64,000 bases of DNA from Riemerella anatipestifer (GTDB lineage: Bacteria; Bacteroidota; Bacteroidia; Flavobacteriales; Weeksellaceae). A program made the translations under genes and the position numbers. Position 1 is the first letter of the stretch; each line of letters opens with the position of its first letter. The notes beneath the pieces were generated by a model. That model saw nothing but the letters and a program-made list of their open reading frames with translations, made no database searches and had not been told where the DNA came from. Shown here piece by piece: positions 43,280 to 52,455 of this stretch. The DNA lies in assembly GCF_009663465.1 (NCBI RefSeq), contig NZ_QXHU01000006.1, positions 54,992-118,991 on the forward strand, in the 5' to 3' direction.

Positions 43280-43672
43280 CTCTCCTTTGGCAGCCTTCTC
43301 ATATTTGGCTACCGCCAGCATTTCTCTAAGCTCTATACCTGGGCGAAAGAGGATTTTATTGCTCTTTATCTTAGCCGCAGTTACCTTGTCTTCGGTTTCT
43401 GCTCCCTCGGAAGAAATAGAAATTTGGAACGAACCAAAATCTCCAAAACGAACAATTTTACCATCTGACAGATGTTTAGACAATACCTTAGTGAGGTCGT
43501 TAAGTACTGCAAGCACATCGGTATCACTTACGGTGGTACTGCCCTGTGCAATCTCTTTACTTAAACTTCGGAAAGTAACCTCCCCACTGGCTTTAGCCGA
43601 AGCATAATACTTCTTAGGCTCTTCGGGCTTACTAGGATTGCCTTTTTGTATCACTGTGAATTTTACTGGCAT
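43277..43672 (-). CDS. HU-like DNA-binding protein (TIGR01201 type)
   Basis: 131 residues: an N-terminal extension (MPVKFTVIQKGNPSKPEEPKKYYA) before the HU/IHF fold, with LSKEIAQGSTTVSDTDVLAVLNDLTKVLSKHL, KIVRFGDFGSFQISISSEG and the C-terminal FRPGIELREMLAVAKYEKAAK. Bacteroidota histone-like proteins of this type differ from classical HU by the extra N-terminal part. It binds and bends DNA. Stands between speA and the FISUMP gene. Confidence 0.9.
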   Translation of the reverse strand: MPVKFTVIQKGNPSKPEEPKKYYASAKASGEVTFRSLSKEIAQGSTTVSDTDVLAVLNDLTKVLSKHLSDGKIVRFGDFGSFQISISSEGAETEDKVTAAKIKSNKILFRPGIELREMLAVAKYEKAAKGE

Positions 43673-43778
43673 AATACTTTTGTTTTTATGAGTTATATAT
43701 TTTAGTTATTTACTTTTACATATAAGGTGTGTGTTATCCTTTTGCTTTTTGCTGTCCTCTTAAGCTAAGCCCATTGGA

Positions 43779-45389
43779 CTAATCCTTAATACAGCGAACG
43801 CTGATACCGAATGCACGCCTGTAGTTGCCGCCTCCAGCACTGCTATCGTAACTATGGAACCATAGGTACATCGAGTAGTAGCTATTGTACTGATCGCTGC
43901 TCCACAAGAGGCCATAGTCGCTATGAGTATAGAACATGCCGTGGATGGTATCGCGGAAACCACTAGCAGGCAGGCGGAGCACTTGCTCGTTCCACATTTT
44001 ATTGGAGTTAACATAATCATTACCTGCATCATATGTTAAAATCACATTATGTAAAGCTACCTGCTCTGCGTGAGTGGAAACGTGATACCCCATAGGACAA
44101 GGGTTATTAGATTGTCCTGACTTCCATAAGTTCTTATTAGTAGCTTCACTATTTAAGGTATCAGTAACCCAAGCGCCACTATCACTATTATTTACTATAA
44201 AATTGTTATGACCAGGGGTTGTCCAAGAATTAGATAAAACATTTGTACTTGTATATTTAGATGCACTTGTAGTATTAGTATTGGACCAATTGATGAGTTC
44301 GTGTCCATCAGGATTACGCTGCCATTGGAACAACGAACCATACGCACGCCAGTCTTTTTTAATCTGGTCGGCAGTTGGATTAGATAGCAGCACTGCGGAG
44401 GAGGTGTCTGTATAATCTAAAGCTCCCGCTTGATAAGTTGGGGTAAACCAAGGCGAACCTACTCTAGCATAATCTGCACCTAAATTATTACTAAACCAAA
44501 CCCTACCATCGGGACCTTTTATTGGGACATAAATAAACTCGTGTTCCTTCTCATTCGCTCCATAGCCTACACAGTCCAAGGTGGTCTTATCAAAGCAACG
44601 GTCAGGAACGCCTGTAATCGTTTGTACTTTGAGCGTGGTAGTACTGCTCCCATTTAGACTGATGGTGTAAAAATTGGCATTGCTAATGGCATTGCGGTAT
44701 ATACCATCTTCTGGGTCTAAGGCAGGATAGTAAGTAGCCCCACTTACATTTTTCAGCTTAGCGGGTATAGTACCCGATGTCCCCGTAAAATTACCCGCTG
44801 GATAGTACAGCTTAAAGTCTTGCATATAGCCACTCCCATTTTTTAGGGCTAAGGTTTGCTCGTAAGCGGTATAAGCCCCATCAGTAGGCAATGCACCGCT
44901 GTAAGGGATATTTACAGTGATTTCTTCTTCATTGGCTATGCCTGTTTCTTTTAAGTTACTCCCTTGTACCAAGTAGTCTTTTCCGTTGTGCTTAAAGACC
45001 ACCAGCTTAACATCTTGTACCGTTCCTAGAGTGGCCGTTGCTGGGGCAGAGGGGTTACTCACCTCACTACCTGCATTCGTGTTGGTACAAATCCACTCAT
45101 GTACTCCATTGATAAGACCTTTGTACATTTCTATACAATTTTTGTCCTTATTGTAAATTAGAGTTCCCTTTTTGGTGTTAGACGAAAAGGCAAGGCGTTC
45201 CGCCGTAGTCAATTCAGGGAATAACACCCCTTGTGGCTTATCTGCTGGCATCGTAGGACTTACTGCCACCTTAGAAATATCTAGAGTGGCTTGGGGCGTA
45301 GTGGTATTGATGCCCACTCTGCTTCTGTAATCTTCTTGTGCCTGTAATGCCATCGGCAGAAACATCGCATATAACAAAGTTTTTTTCAT
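43779..45389 (-). CDS. Exported FISUMP-domain protein
   Basis: 536 residues with a signal peptide (MKKTLLYAMFLPMALQAQ). The mature N-terminus is SRVGINTTTPQATLDISKVA, an opening common in Flavobacteriia surface proteins. A middle beta-rich part is followed by a C-terminal FISUMP domain (TIGR02145): NPCPMGYHVSTHAEQVALHN, then RLPASGFRDT, GLLWSSDQYN and FGISVRCIKD. FISUMP resembles C-type-lectin/FGE-like folds. The last 200 bp are GC-rich (roughly half G+C by eye) against about 40% in the rest, and codons there lean to TAC, AGC, GAT, AAC. The gene has an unusually long leader with a (CA)17 tract. Confidence 0.85.
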   Translation of the reverse strand: MKKTLLYAMFLPMALQAQEDYRSRVGINTTTPQATLDISKVAVSPTMPADKPQGVLFPELTTAERLAFSSNTKKGTLIYNKDKNCIEMYKGLINGVHEWICTNTNAGSEVSNPSAPATATLGTVQDVKLVVFKHNGKDYLVQGSNLKETGIANEEEITVNIPYSGALPTDGAYTAYEQTLALKNGSGYMQDFKLYYPAGNFTGTSGTIPAKLKNVSGATYYPALDPEDGIYRNAISNANFYTISLNGSSTTTLKVQTITGVPDRCFDKTTLDCVGYGANEKEHEFIYVPIKGPDGRVWFSNNLGADYARVGSPWFTPTYQAGALDYTDTSSAVLLSNPTADQIKKDWRAYGSLFQWQRNPDGHELINWSNTNTTSASKYTSTNVLSNSWTTPGHNNFIVNNSDSGAWVTDTLNSEATNKNLWKSGQSNNPCPMGYHVSTHAEQVALHNVILTYDAGNDYVNSNKMWNEQVLRLPASGFRDTIHGMFYTHSDYGLLWSSDQYNSYYSMYLWFHSYDSSAGGGNYRRAFGISVRCIKD

Positions 45390-45641
45390 AATGTTAAAGT
45401 TTATAGATGTTAAGTTGTGAAATTGTGAAGTTGTAAAAAAGTTTAAAGTTCAAGGAGCTGAAGCTGTTCAAGGTTCTATGTTTAAGGTTTAAGGGATATG
45501 TACGCTTATTCAACCTTGAATATTTGAACTTTAAACTTTGAACTTTAAACCTGAAACCAATAAGAAAACGCCTTCCCCCTCTATACACACACAAAACGAG
45601 AGGAAAGGCTAAAATAGAAAGAACAGAACGCTCCTCCTGTA

Positions 45642-45701
45642 CGCTAGAAGCCCTAAACCCAAACAAGCAATTTAACTTATGAAAAAGATGGGCTTCTAGC
45701 G
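45642..45701. repeat. Perfect 12 bp inverted repeat in the leader
   Basis: CGCTAGAAGCCC (45642-45653) and GGGCTTCTAGCG (45690-45701) with a 36-nt loop. Strong enough to dominate the leader fold, and GC-rich against its background. Confidence 0.85.
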
Positions 45702-45833
45702 GATATTTATGAAAACAAAACTTAGCGTGTGCTAAATACCAAACGCCCCCAACGGAAGCTAAAGGAACATTATTTATGATTGATGATAAAAATCTAGATA
45801 AAAAGTAGTATAATACGCGTACGCGTGTAACTA

Positions 45834-45873
<40 letters not shown>

Positions 45874-46073
45874 ACACAATTATTTGGAACTACCAAATTT
45901 TTGTGCCACTTTTTTTCAATTTTTTGTATGTTACTGGTATCGTGTTGCATAAAACTGGAGCAAACTTATCATCTTTTACGGAAGTGTGCAAGTTTTTGTA
46001 AGAAAATTATTTTTACCCTAGCAAAATAGCCCCCATAAAGTAGAAGCTATATTTAAACTTAACCCCTTTTATC

Positions 46074-46667
46074 CTATTTCCCCATTTCAGGGATAGCCTT
46101 AGCACTAAAGTTTCCAGAATTGTTATACAAAACATATTCGGAGAAGTCGTCTTTGGCATTCATTCCACCAGAAGCCACAAAGGTATTGCCGTCTTTATCG
46201 GTAATAAACACGGTGTCTTTGGTGTACATTTTATTGTTCTTTTTATCCCAATAGATAGACTGCATTACAAATGTTTGGCCCTCGTTATTGATGACTTTTA
46301 CATTACCTTTAGCTTCGTAGAAATCCTTTTTTTGTATTATTTTGGCATAGTTTGCCCATAATTTACCTGGTACTTTAGGCTTCTTTTTATCGTAAAATTC
46401 TAGGTAAAGCCCTTTCTTAATTTCCACATAAGGCGTGTCTATAAACTCGTACTCTTCTAAAAGAGGGGCTTTAAACCTAATTTTTACCGCTCCAGAATCT
46501 CTTTGCACAATATCTGCGTTATAGATAATCCTAGAGGCAAAGTTGGTCGGTTTGTTCTGATTGTACTTGGTAAGGTCTTCCTCGCAAGAGGTTGAAACAA
46601 AAAATATAGCCCCCATAGATAGGGTAGCTATACTTTTAGTTAATATTTTAGCTATTGTTTGTTTCAT
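46074..46667 (-). CDS. lptC: LPS export periplasmic protein LptC-like
   Basis: 197 residues with a lipoprotein-like signal (IATLSMGAIFFVSTSC). The beta-jellyroll LptC fold shows RIIYNADIVQRDSGAVKIRFKAPLLEEYEF, YLEFYDKKKPKVPGKLWANYAKI and KDFYEAKGNVKVINNEGQTF. LptC hands LPS from the LptBFG complex to LptA. Unlike E. coli LptC, which is anchored by an N-terminal helix, this has a Cys, as in other Bacteroidota. It follows the outer membrane protein gene by 18 bp. Confidence 0.85.
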   Translation of the reverse strand: MKQTIAKILTKSIATLSMGAIFFVSTSCEEDLTKYNQNKPTNFASRIIYNADIVQRDSGAVKIRFKAPLLEEYEFIDTPYVEIKKGLYLEFYDKKKPKVPGKLWANYAKIIQKKDFYEAKGNVKVINNEGQTFVMQSIYWDKKNNKMYTKDTVFITDKDGNTFVASGGMNAKDDFSEYVLYNNSGNFSAKAIPEMGK

Positions 46668-46685
46668 TGATAGCCAACTCCAATA

Positions 46686-47957
46686 TTAGTCGTACTGGCG
46701 TTTGTTAAACCATTTATCGGCAAAATTAAGCCCTATTTTGAAGTTGATAAATCTTTCAGAGATAAGATTATTGCTCAAAGACCCTCTCTTACCTAAATCA
46801 ATTCCTAAATCAATTCCGTTCATTCTCATTACATTAGAATTTTGGAACGGAAATGTCCCTCCAAGGCTGATACCATACTCATTGATATTGGTATTATTGA
46901 TGTTAAGATTGCCTTTTTCATAGTAAGCTCCATAACGATAGATAACTCTAGAAAAATAGTTTCTAAAATCGTTATGGTTCGGTAGATACCACCCTCCCAC
47001 TGCTATACGGTAAGCATCTTTAAACGTAGCAGGAGCTCCCGAAAACTTTACTGCTCCACCTTTGGTATAATCCATTTGAGCTGAAATAAACCACTTAGCA
47101 TCATGCCCTAGACCAAGCCCTAATGAGGCTCTTTGTGGGATAATATCGTTTTCCTTATAGCTTTCCTTAGAAATCACCGTTTCGTCCACCTTTTCTTTAC
47201 CATAGTAGTAATAGGTACTATTGAGGTAAGAAGCATCTATAGTTCCCATATTTCCGAAAGTGTAGGTAGCCCCTATCGTCATTTTTTTATCTTTAGGTAA
47301 TTTCTTTTGATATACAGAACCTAAAGTAAAGTTCCAACTTTTTATCTTTCTAGAAGTTTCAAAACCGTTGATGAGTTCTGCTCCAGAAATAGCCACTTCT
47401 TCTCTATCTATAATCTTCCCAAAATAGAAATTACTTCTTAAACCTAAAGAGAAAGACGGCGTAATCTGATACCCTATGGCAGACTGAATGGTATTGAGCG
47501 TACCTTCTCCTGTAAAAGAATTAGCCTGTGTTACGCTTCCGTTTTCTGTGGTTTGAGAAAGAATATCATAACGCTTAGAACTATAGGGCTGATAACCTAA
47601 ACCAAACTTAACCTTCTCCGAAAGTGGAAATGCTATAGAGATGTTGGATAAATAAGAAGAATGCTTAGTAACATCTAGGTTGTTATAGTTAGACTTGAGG
47701 TACTGATTGTCATTATTTACCTGTACTTTAAAAGCCGTTAAACCAAAATTGGTATTTGCGGCTGGGTTGCTAAAGTTAAAACTATTATTAAAGTCCCAAA
47801 CATAAGCCGTAGAAATCCCTGCCATAGCACTTATTTCCGCAGTATTATCATATTTAGTATCTCCTATTCCAAAGGCAGCATAGGGCGAATTACCTATATT
47901 CTGTGCAGACAATAATCCTGCAAAAATGATGAACGATGCGTTAATGATTTTCTTCAT
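46686..47957 (-). CDS. Conserved outer membrane beta-barrel protein
   Basis: 423 residues with signal peptide (IINASFIIFAGLLSA). The mature sequence opens NIGNSPYAAFGIGDTKYDNTAEISAMAGISTAYVWDF, close to the FadL-like and OmpP1-like Bacteroidota barrels encoded next to lptC. It is strand-rich with terminal FKIGLNFADKWFNK. Function is unknown, but linkage with LptC is conserved in Flavobacteriia to my knowledge and suggests envelope assembly. It is the first gene of the unit with lptC. Confidence 0.75.
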   Translation of the reverse strand: MKKIINASFIIFAGLLSAQNIGNSPYAAFGIGDTKYDNTAEISAMAGISTAYVWDFNNSFNFSNPAANTNFGLTAFKVQVNNDNQYLKSNYNNLDVTKHSSYLSNISIAFPLSEKVKFGLGYQPYSSKRYDILSQTTENGSVTQANSFTGEGTLNTIQSAIGYQITPSFSLGLRSNFYFGKIIDREEVAISGAELINGFETSRKIKSWNFTLGSVYQKKLPKDKKMTIGATYTFGNMGTIDASYLNSTYYYYGKEKVDETVISKESYKENDIIPQRASLGLGLGHDAKWFISAQMDYTKGGAVKFSGAPATFKDAYRIAVGGWYLPNHNDFRNYFSRVIYRYGAYYEKGNLNINNTNINEYGISLGGTFPFQNSNVMRMNGIDLGIDLGKRGSLSNNLISERFINFKIGLNFADKWFNKRQYD

Positions 47958-48064
47958 TATCTATATAAATATCTTAATCAGAACGCAAATATCCTAATTA
48001 TAAATGAAATGAGAAAATTTAAAGGGCGTTAAAGTTTGTTAAGGCGTTACAGAACTTAAAAAAA

Positions 48065-48094
48065 TTGGAAAATAGAGAGATTTTAGTATCTTTG
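48065..48094 (+). promoter_or_regulatory. Promoter of holB, leaderless arrangement
   Basis: TTG (48065-48067), 19 bp, TATCTTTG (48087-48094). The ATG at 48099 is at or next to the expected transcription start, so the mRNA is probably leaderless. Confidence 0.75.
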
Positions 48095-48098
48095 GAAC

Positions 48099-49220
48099 AT
48101 GAATTGGGAAGCGGTTATTGGTCAAAATAAAATTAAGCAAACTCTACTAGAAAGCATTGATAATAACAGAGTGAGCCACGCACAGCTATTTTTAGGAGAA
48201 AGTGGCTACGGGACTTTAGCTCTAGCTTTAGCCTATGCCCAAGAAATCTTAAAACGAGAAAACGAAAACGCCGCTACCAAAGTGGAGCATCTTAACCATT
48301 TGGATATTCATTTCAGTTTTCCTGTGTTTAGAGATGATAAGGGGAAATCTGTAAGTAGTTTCTTCTTTGATACCTGGCGAGAGATGATGCTTAAAAACCC
48401 TTACTCCGAACATCACAACTGGGTAAACCAACTAAATGCTGAAAATAAACAACTCTACATTTCTGTAGATGAAATTCTAGATAAAAGTGAAAAGTTTAGC
48501 CTTAAAAGTTTTGAGGGTGGCACCAAAATACTCATCATTTGGAATGCCGATAAAATGCGTGAAGACGCAGCAAACAAGTTCCTTAAATTTTTAGAAGAAC
48601 CGCCTGAAAAGACCATTATTATCCTTACAGCCAACTCTTCGGAGGTGATGCTCCAAACGATACTTTCTCGTTGTCAAATCATTCAAGTTCCTAGGATTGA
48701 AGAGCAAGATTTAGAAGAAGGCATCAGGCATCTTACCTCTAACGAGGATAAAATTAAAGAAGTCCTACACCAAGCTCAAGGCAACTATAACACAGCCTTA
48801 AAGCTCATTACCGCAGAAAATTCTGACGAGGAGTATGAAGACTATTTTATACGATGGGTAAGATTAGCCTTTCAAGCGAAGAAAAATCCTAAAGTATTAA
48901 AAGACCTTATTATATGGGCTAAAAGCATTTCCGAATGGAACAGAGAGAAACAAAAAAACTTCTTAGAATACTGTACCGAGATGTTTCGTTTGGCAATGTT
49001 ACAGAATTATGGTGTCCAAAATTTAGTTTATAAAAGACTAATGAAAAACAATTTTAATTGGGAGGCTTTTTCTAACTTTATCCACGGTGCAAACATAGAG
49101 GATATCCTTTCTGAGATTTCTAATGCGGATTATCATCTTAGCAGGAATGCCAACGCGAAAATTCTATGGACAGATATGGGAATTAAACTAACAAGGTACA
49201 TTCATAAAAGTAGTTCTTAG
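48099..49220 (+). CDS. holB: DNA polymerase III delta' subunit-like AAA protein
   Basis: 373 residues. The N-terminal AAA fold begins VIGQNKIKQTLLESIDNNRVSHAQLFLGESGYGTLALALAYAQ (the P-loop is degenerate: GESGYGTL), then ILIIWNADKMREDAANKFLKFLEEPPEKTIIIL and ILSRCQIIQVPRI (sensor 1, arginine finger SRC). This is the clamp-loader delta' pattern; a degenerate P-loop is normal for delta'. It helps load the beta clamp at replication. Convergent with the histidine kinase gene. Confidence 0.88.
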   Translation: MNWEAVIGQNKIKQTLLESIDNNRVSHAQLFLGESGYGTLALALAYAQEILKRENENAATKVEHLNHLDIHFSFPVFRDDKGKSVSSFFFDTWREMMLKNPYSEHHNWVNQLNAENKQLYISVDEILDKSEKFSLKSFEGGTKILIIWNADKMREDAANKFLKFLEEPPEKTIIILTANSSEVMLQTILSRCQIIQVPRIEEQDLEEGIRHLTSNEDKIKEVLHQAQGNYNTALKLITAENSDEEYEDYFIRWVRLAFQAKKNPKVLKDLIIWAKSISEWNREKQKNFLEYCTEMFRLAMLQNYGVQNLVYKRLMKNNFNWEAFSNFIHGANIEDILSEISNADYHLSRNANAKILWTDMGIKLTRYIHKSSS

Positions 49221-49235
49221 AATAAAGTCATAAAT

Positions 49236-50396
49236 CTAAGCCATTTCTATCCTAAAAATACTTCCTTTACCAATCTCTGTATGGGCAACTTTTATATCGC
49301 CTTTATGGTAGTCTTTAATCACTCTTTTAGATAGAGATAACCCCAATCCCCAACCTCTCTTTTTAGTAGAATATCCTGGATTAAAAACATTCCTTACTTG
49401 TTTTGCAGACATACCACAACCTGTATCCTGTATATCTATAATGATTTTTTTATTTTTTTGATAGAGTTTTAGTTCCAATTTGCCGTTACCTTTCATTGCA
49501 TCTACCGCATTTTTAATAAGATTTTCTATAACCCAGCTCACCAGAATACGATTATGAGGTATCAGCACTTCCTTAGATGGTAAAACTATATTGAATTCCA
49601 CTTTCTTAGAAATACGAGTTTTAAGATAATCATAGTTTTGCTGTAAAGTTTCATTGAGATTAAAATCGTTAAGTTCTGGAACAGAACCTACCTTAGAAAA
49701 ACGCTCTGATATTGTGGTAAGTCTATGTATATCCTTTTCTATCTCCTGTACTCCAACGCTGTTTTCATGCTCCATTCTTAGAATTTCTATCCAACCTATC
49801 ATAGAGGAAAGTGGCGTTCCTATTTGATGGGCTGTCTCCTTAGCCAGTCCTGCCCAAAGGTAACCTTCGTCTGTTTTTTTTACGATTTTAAAAAACCAAT
49901 AGGCAAACAACAGATACAATAAAATGAAAAAGCCAAGCAATGCAGGATAATATCTAAGGTTATTCATCAAATCTGAATTATCAAAATAAAGATATTGTAT
50001 ATTACCTTCCGAAATTTGCAACTCAAAAGGAGGGTATCCTTCTTTCATCTCCTCTAAGCGAACCTTAAGAGCCTTTGGATTATCTTTAATTTTATCAGGA
50101 ATATTTTTAACAAATTCTTTAATTGGCTCTCCTTGGTGATTAGTTACAATAATTGGGATATTATCATTAGTGGTAATAATTTCCTGAATCAGCTCCAACA
50201 TTCTTACATCTCCCTGATTTTCATCTTGTAAAAACCTCATAGCTTTAGCAAAAACCGTCATATTAGCCGTTTCTTTCTGCCTTAAATCTTTCACGATAAC
50301 CACAGAGTAAATGATAAGAGCAAATACAACCGAACTAAACAGCAGAAAAACCACTAAAAAATTAACTTTAGAGAATAAGTTTTTACTTTTTTTCAT
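49236..50396 (-). CDS. Membrane sensor histidine kinase
   Basis: 386 residues from MKKSKNLFSKVNF (two earlier codons are possible). Two transmembrane helices, VVFLLFSSVVFALIIYSVVIV and ALLGFFILLYLLFAYWFF, enclose a periplasmic sensing domain of about 120 residues. The H-box is AKETAHQIGTPLSSMIGW, N box ENLIKNAVDAM, G1 DTGCGM and G2 GWGLGLSLSKR. All catalytic motifs are intact. No response regulator is adjacent, so it is an orphan kinase here. It follows dacB by 3 bp, suggesting a shared transcript. Confidence 0.92.
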   Translation of the reverse strand: MKKSKNLFSKVNFLVVFLLFSSVVFALIIYSVVIVKDLRQKETANMTVFAKAMRFLQDENQGDVRMLELIQEIITTNDNIPIIVTNHQGEPIKEFVKNIPDKIKDNPKALKVRLEEMKEGYPPFELQISEGNIQYLYFDNSDLMNNLRYYPALLGFFILLYLLFAYWFFKIVKKTDEGYLWAGLAKETAHQIGTPLSSMIGWIEILRMEHENSVGVQEIEKDIHRLTTISERFSKVGSVPELNDFNLNETLQQNYDYLKTRISKKVEFNIVLPSKEVLIPHNRILVSWVIENLIKNAVDAMKGNGKLELKLYQKNKKIIIDIQDTGCGMSAKQVRNVFNPGYSTKKRGWGLGLSLSKRVIKDYHKGDIKVAHTEIGKGSIFRIEMA

Positions 50397-50408
50397 CAAA
50401 TACAATGC

Positions 50409-51815
50409 TTACTTAAGATTATTAAGAATTGAAAACAGTTCATTATTGATTCCATCTCCATCATAATTATTCACGATAATAGAAAAGACATACTTTTTAC
50501 CATTTTTAGCCGTATGGTAACCTGTATATCCTTTGGTATCTTTTATTGTACCGCTCTTCATTTTCATATCATTGTAAATAGGCAGTGCATTATAAAATTC
50601 ATTAAACCAAGGTTGCTTTTGAGCCCAAAGTAAAGCCTGAACTTCTGCCCTAGCCGAAGCATAGTTCTGAGGTGACAACCCACTGCCATCTGTAAAGTTA
50701 ATCATTGCAGGATGAATACCTTTAGACTTCCAAAAGTTTTTCAGCACCGAAACACCACTGGAAAAACTAGAGTCATTATTTTGCTCTTTTCCTAGAGTTT
50801 TAATAAAAGTTTCTCCGTAAAGATTAACACTTTTTCTCAAAAACCAATAGACTATTTTACTCAACTCAGGAGATTCGTATTCAAAAAAAGACTTCCCTGT
50901 AACAGACGGAACAGATTTTCCATCTAAAAGTAATTGTCTGCCCGTTATGACTTCTCCCAAAAACTCTATCCCTTTAGATTTAATGCAATTAACCATTTCT
51001 GCCCCCAACTGAACCGGTGGATTAGGCGTTGCTCCCGAAATTTTAGTCGTTTTTTGAGCAGGAAGTGTTCCGTTAATACTCGCCACCGTACTGTATGGAG
51101 CGGTATAAATTAAACTTTTATCTCCTGAATTTGAAGCCGCTGAAGTTAACTCATTAAACCATTTTACCTGTACCAAAGGATAAGAAAAAGACTTAATTTT
51201 TGTAGGTTTACCAATAGAAGCTCCTCCCTCAATATCTATATCAAACTGGTTTTCTCTCCAATTAACACCCCAAACGCCTGCACCATAATAATTACCTATA
51301 TCGTTCCAAGCCCAACCTCCTGGCGTGGTTTGAAAATCAAAATAAGTATCATCTATAATTAAATTACCTTCTACCTTCTTGATACCTTGATTTTTTAAAG
51401 CTGCATAAAATTTTTCTAGAAAATCTTCGGGTTTATAACCGTCATATCTCCAGCTTCCAAGAGTAGGGTCTCCATTGGAAGTAATGTAAATATTTCCCTT
51501 TAAAATATTCCTTTCTAAAATCCCATCATAAACGGCTTTAGTCTTATATTTATAATTTTTCCCTAAAAGCTCCAAAGCCGTAGCAGCAGTAAATATCTTC
51601 TGTGTACTAGCCGTAGAAAGCCCTTTATTTCCTTGATATTCATAGATGAAATTTCCATTTTCATCAGCTACATAAAAAGATATATTAGCCGCGTACATTT
51701 TAGGAGAATTTAAAAATGCTTTAGTCGCTTTATCTAACTTATCTTTAATACTTTGAGCTATTCCTAAAGAGTAGAAAAATGTTAATACAAAAATTAAAAA
51801 TTTAGTCATCTTCAT
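50409..51815 (-). CDS. dacB: D-alanyl-D-alanine carboxypeptidase/endopeptidase, PBP4 type
   Basis: 468 residues with a signal peptide (KFLIFVLTFFYSLGIA). Active-site motifs: SxxK in LSTASTQKIFTAAT (S-T-Q-K), the SxN in DGSGLSPQNYAS (S-P-Q-N region), and KTG box as KSGTIKDT. The PBP4 layout includes the insert domain (about 95-290). It trims stem peptides of peptidoglycan and cuts cross-links in the periplasm. Length matches the family (about 470). Confidence 0.9.
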   Translation of the reverse strand: MKMTKFLIFVLTFFYSLGIAQSIKDKLDKATKAFLNSPKMYAANISFYVADENGNFIYEYQGNKGLSTASTQKIFTAATALELLGKNYKYKTKAVYDGILERNILKGNIYITSNGDPTLGSWRYDGYKPEDFLEKFYAALKNQGIKKVEGNLIIDDTYFDFQTTPGGWAWNDIGNYYGAGVWGVNWRENQFDIDIEGGASIGKPTKIKSFSYPLVQVKWFNELTSAASNSGDKSLIYTAPYSTVASINGTLPAQKTTKISGATPNPPVQLGAEMVNCIKSKGIEFLGEVITGRQLLLDGKSVPSVTGKSFFEYESPELSKIVYWFLRKSVNLYGETFIKTLGKEQNNDSSFSSGVSVLKNFWKSKGIHPAMINFTDGSGLSPQNYASARAEVQALLWAQKQPWFNEFYNALPIYNDMKMKSGTIKDTKGYTGYHTAKNGKKYVFSIIVNNYDGDGINNELFSILNNLK

Positions 51816-51955
51816 ATTTTAATGTTTTTCAAAGATAATCATTTTAAAAATTACTTTAATTTCCCAAAAGTCCAACCTACAAAACCATTTTTTTAATATT
51901 CAAAAGCTAATTGGCACAATTTTTACTACTCAACAGAGTATAAAATAATATAATA

Positions 51956-52447
51956 ATGAAAAAACTACTTTTTACTGGGCTTATAGGAGCTTTATCTTTG
52001 TCTGCATGCTCCACAGTACAGAAAGGTCAAGAGGCTCAAAATCAGCGTTCCAACTTTATGAAACTTAAAGGAATTTGGGAAGTTTCGAGTGTTAATTACG
52101 ATAAAAACTATAAAATTAAACCCTTTGATGAAGGTGTAGATGCTAAATGTTTTTTGGGAAGTACTTGGTCTTTAGTACCTAATAATTGGACTGGTAACTA
52201 CACTCTTAATGGAAATAATGGTTGTCCTGCGATATCTCAACCTATCAAATTTGAAGTGGTAAACGGAAATCAGTTTCAGTTTAAAAAAATACACTCTGGA
52301 GAAAAAGCTAAACAAAACGTTTCTGGGTATGTATTAGAATTCCAAAACCAAACAGATAACTCATTTACATTAGTTCAGAATGTTCCATTCGAGGGTAACT
52401 ATATAAAAGTGTATTATGAATTTCAAAAAGTAAATCAATCTAAATAA
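51956..52447 (+). CDS. Lipocalin-like lipoprotein
   Basis: 163 residues with lipoprotein signal TGLIGALSLSAC (Cys18). The mature part, LKGIWEVSSVNYDKNYKIKPFDEGVDAKCFLGSTWSLVPNN and GNNGCPAISQPIKFEVVNGNQF, is a small beta-barrel of the lipocalin-like Bacteroidota type that begins with the LxGxW motif. A ligand is unknown. It is followed 8 bp later by the OmpA-family gene, so they share a transcript, a pairing seen in many Flavobacteriia. Confidence 0.85.
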   Translation: MKKLLFTGLIGALSLSACSTVQKGQEAQNQRSNFMKLKGIWEVSSVNYDKNYKIKPFDEGVDAKCFLGSTWSLVPNNWTGNYTLNGNNGCPAISQPIKFEVVNGNQFQFKKIHSGEKAKQNVSGYVLEFQNQTDNSFTLVQNVPFEGNYIKVYYEFQKVNQSK

Positions 52448-52455
52448 ACTATAAA

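Noticed and set aside
43760..44032. 90-codon minus-strand frame inside the FISUMP gene
   Set aside because: It is the other frame of the GC-rich 3' end of the FISUMP gene; GC-rich sequence has fewer stop codons, so long shadows are expected.
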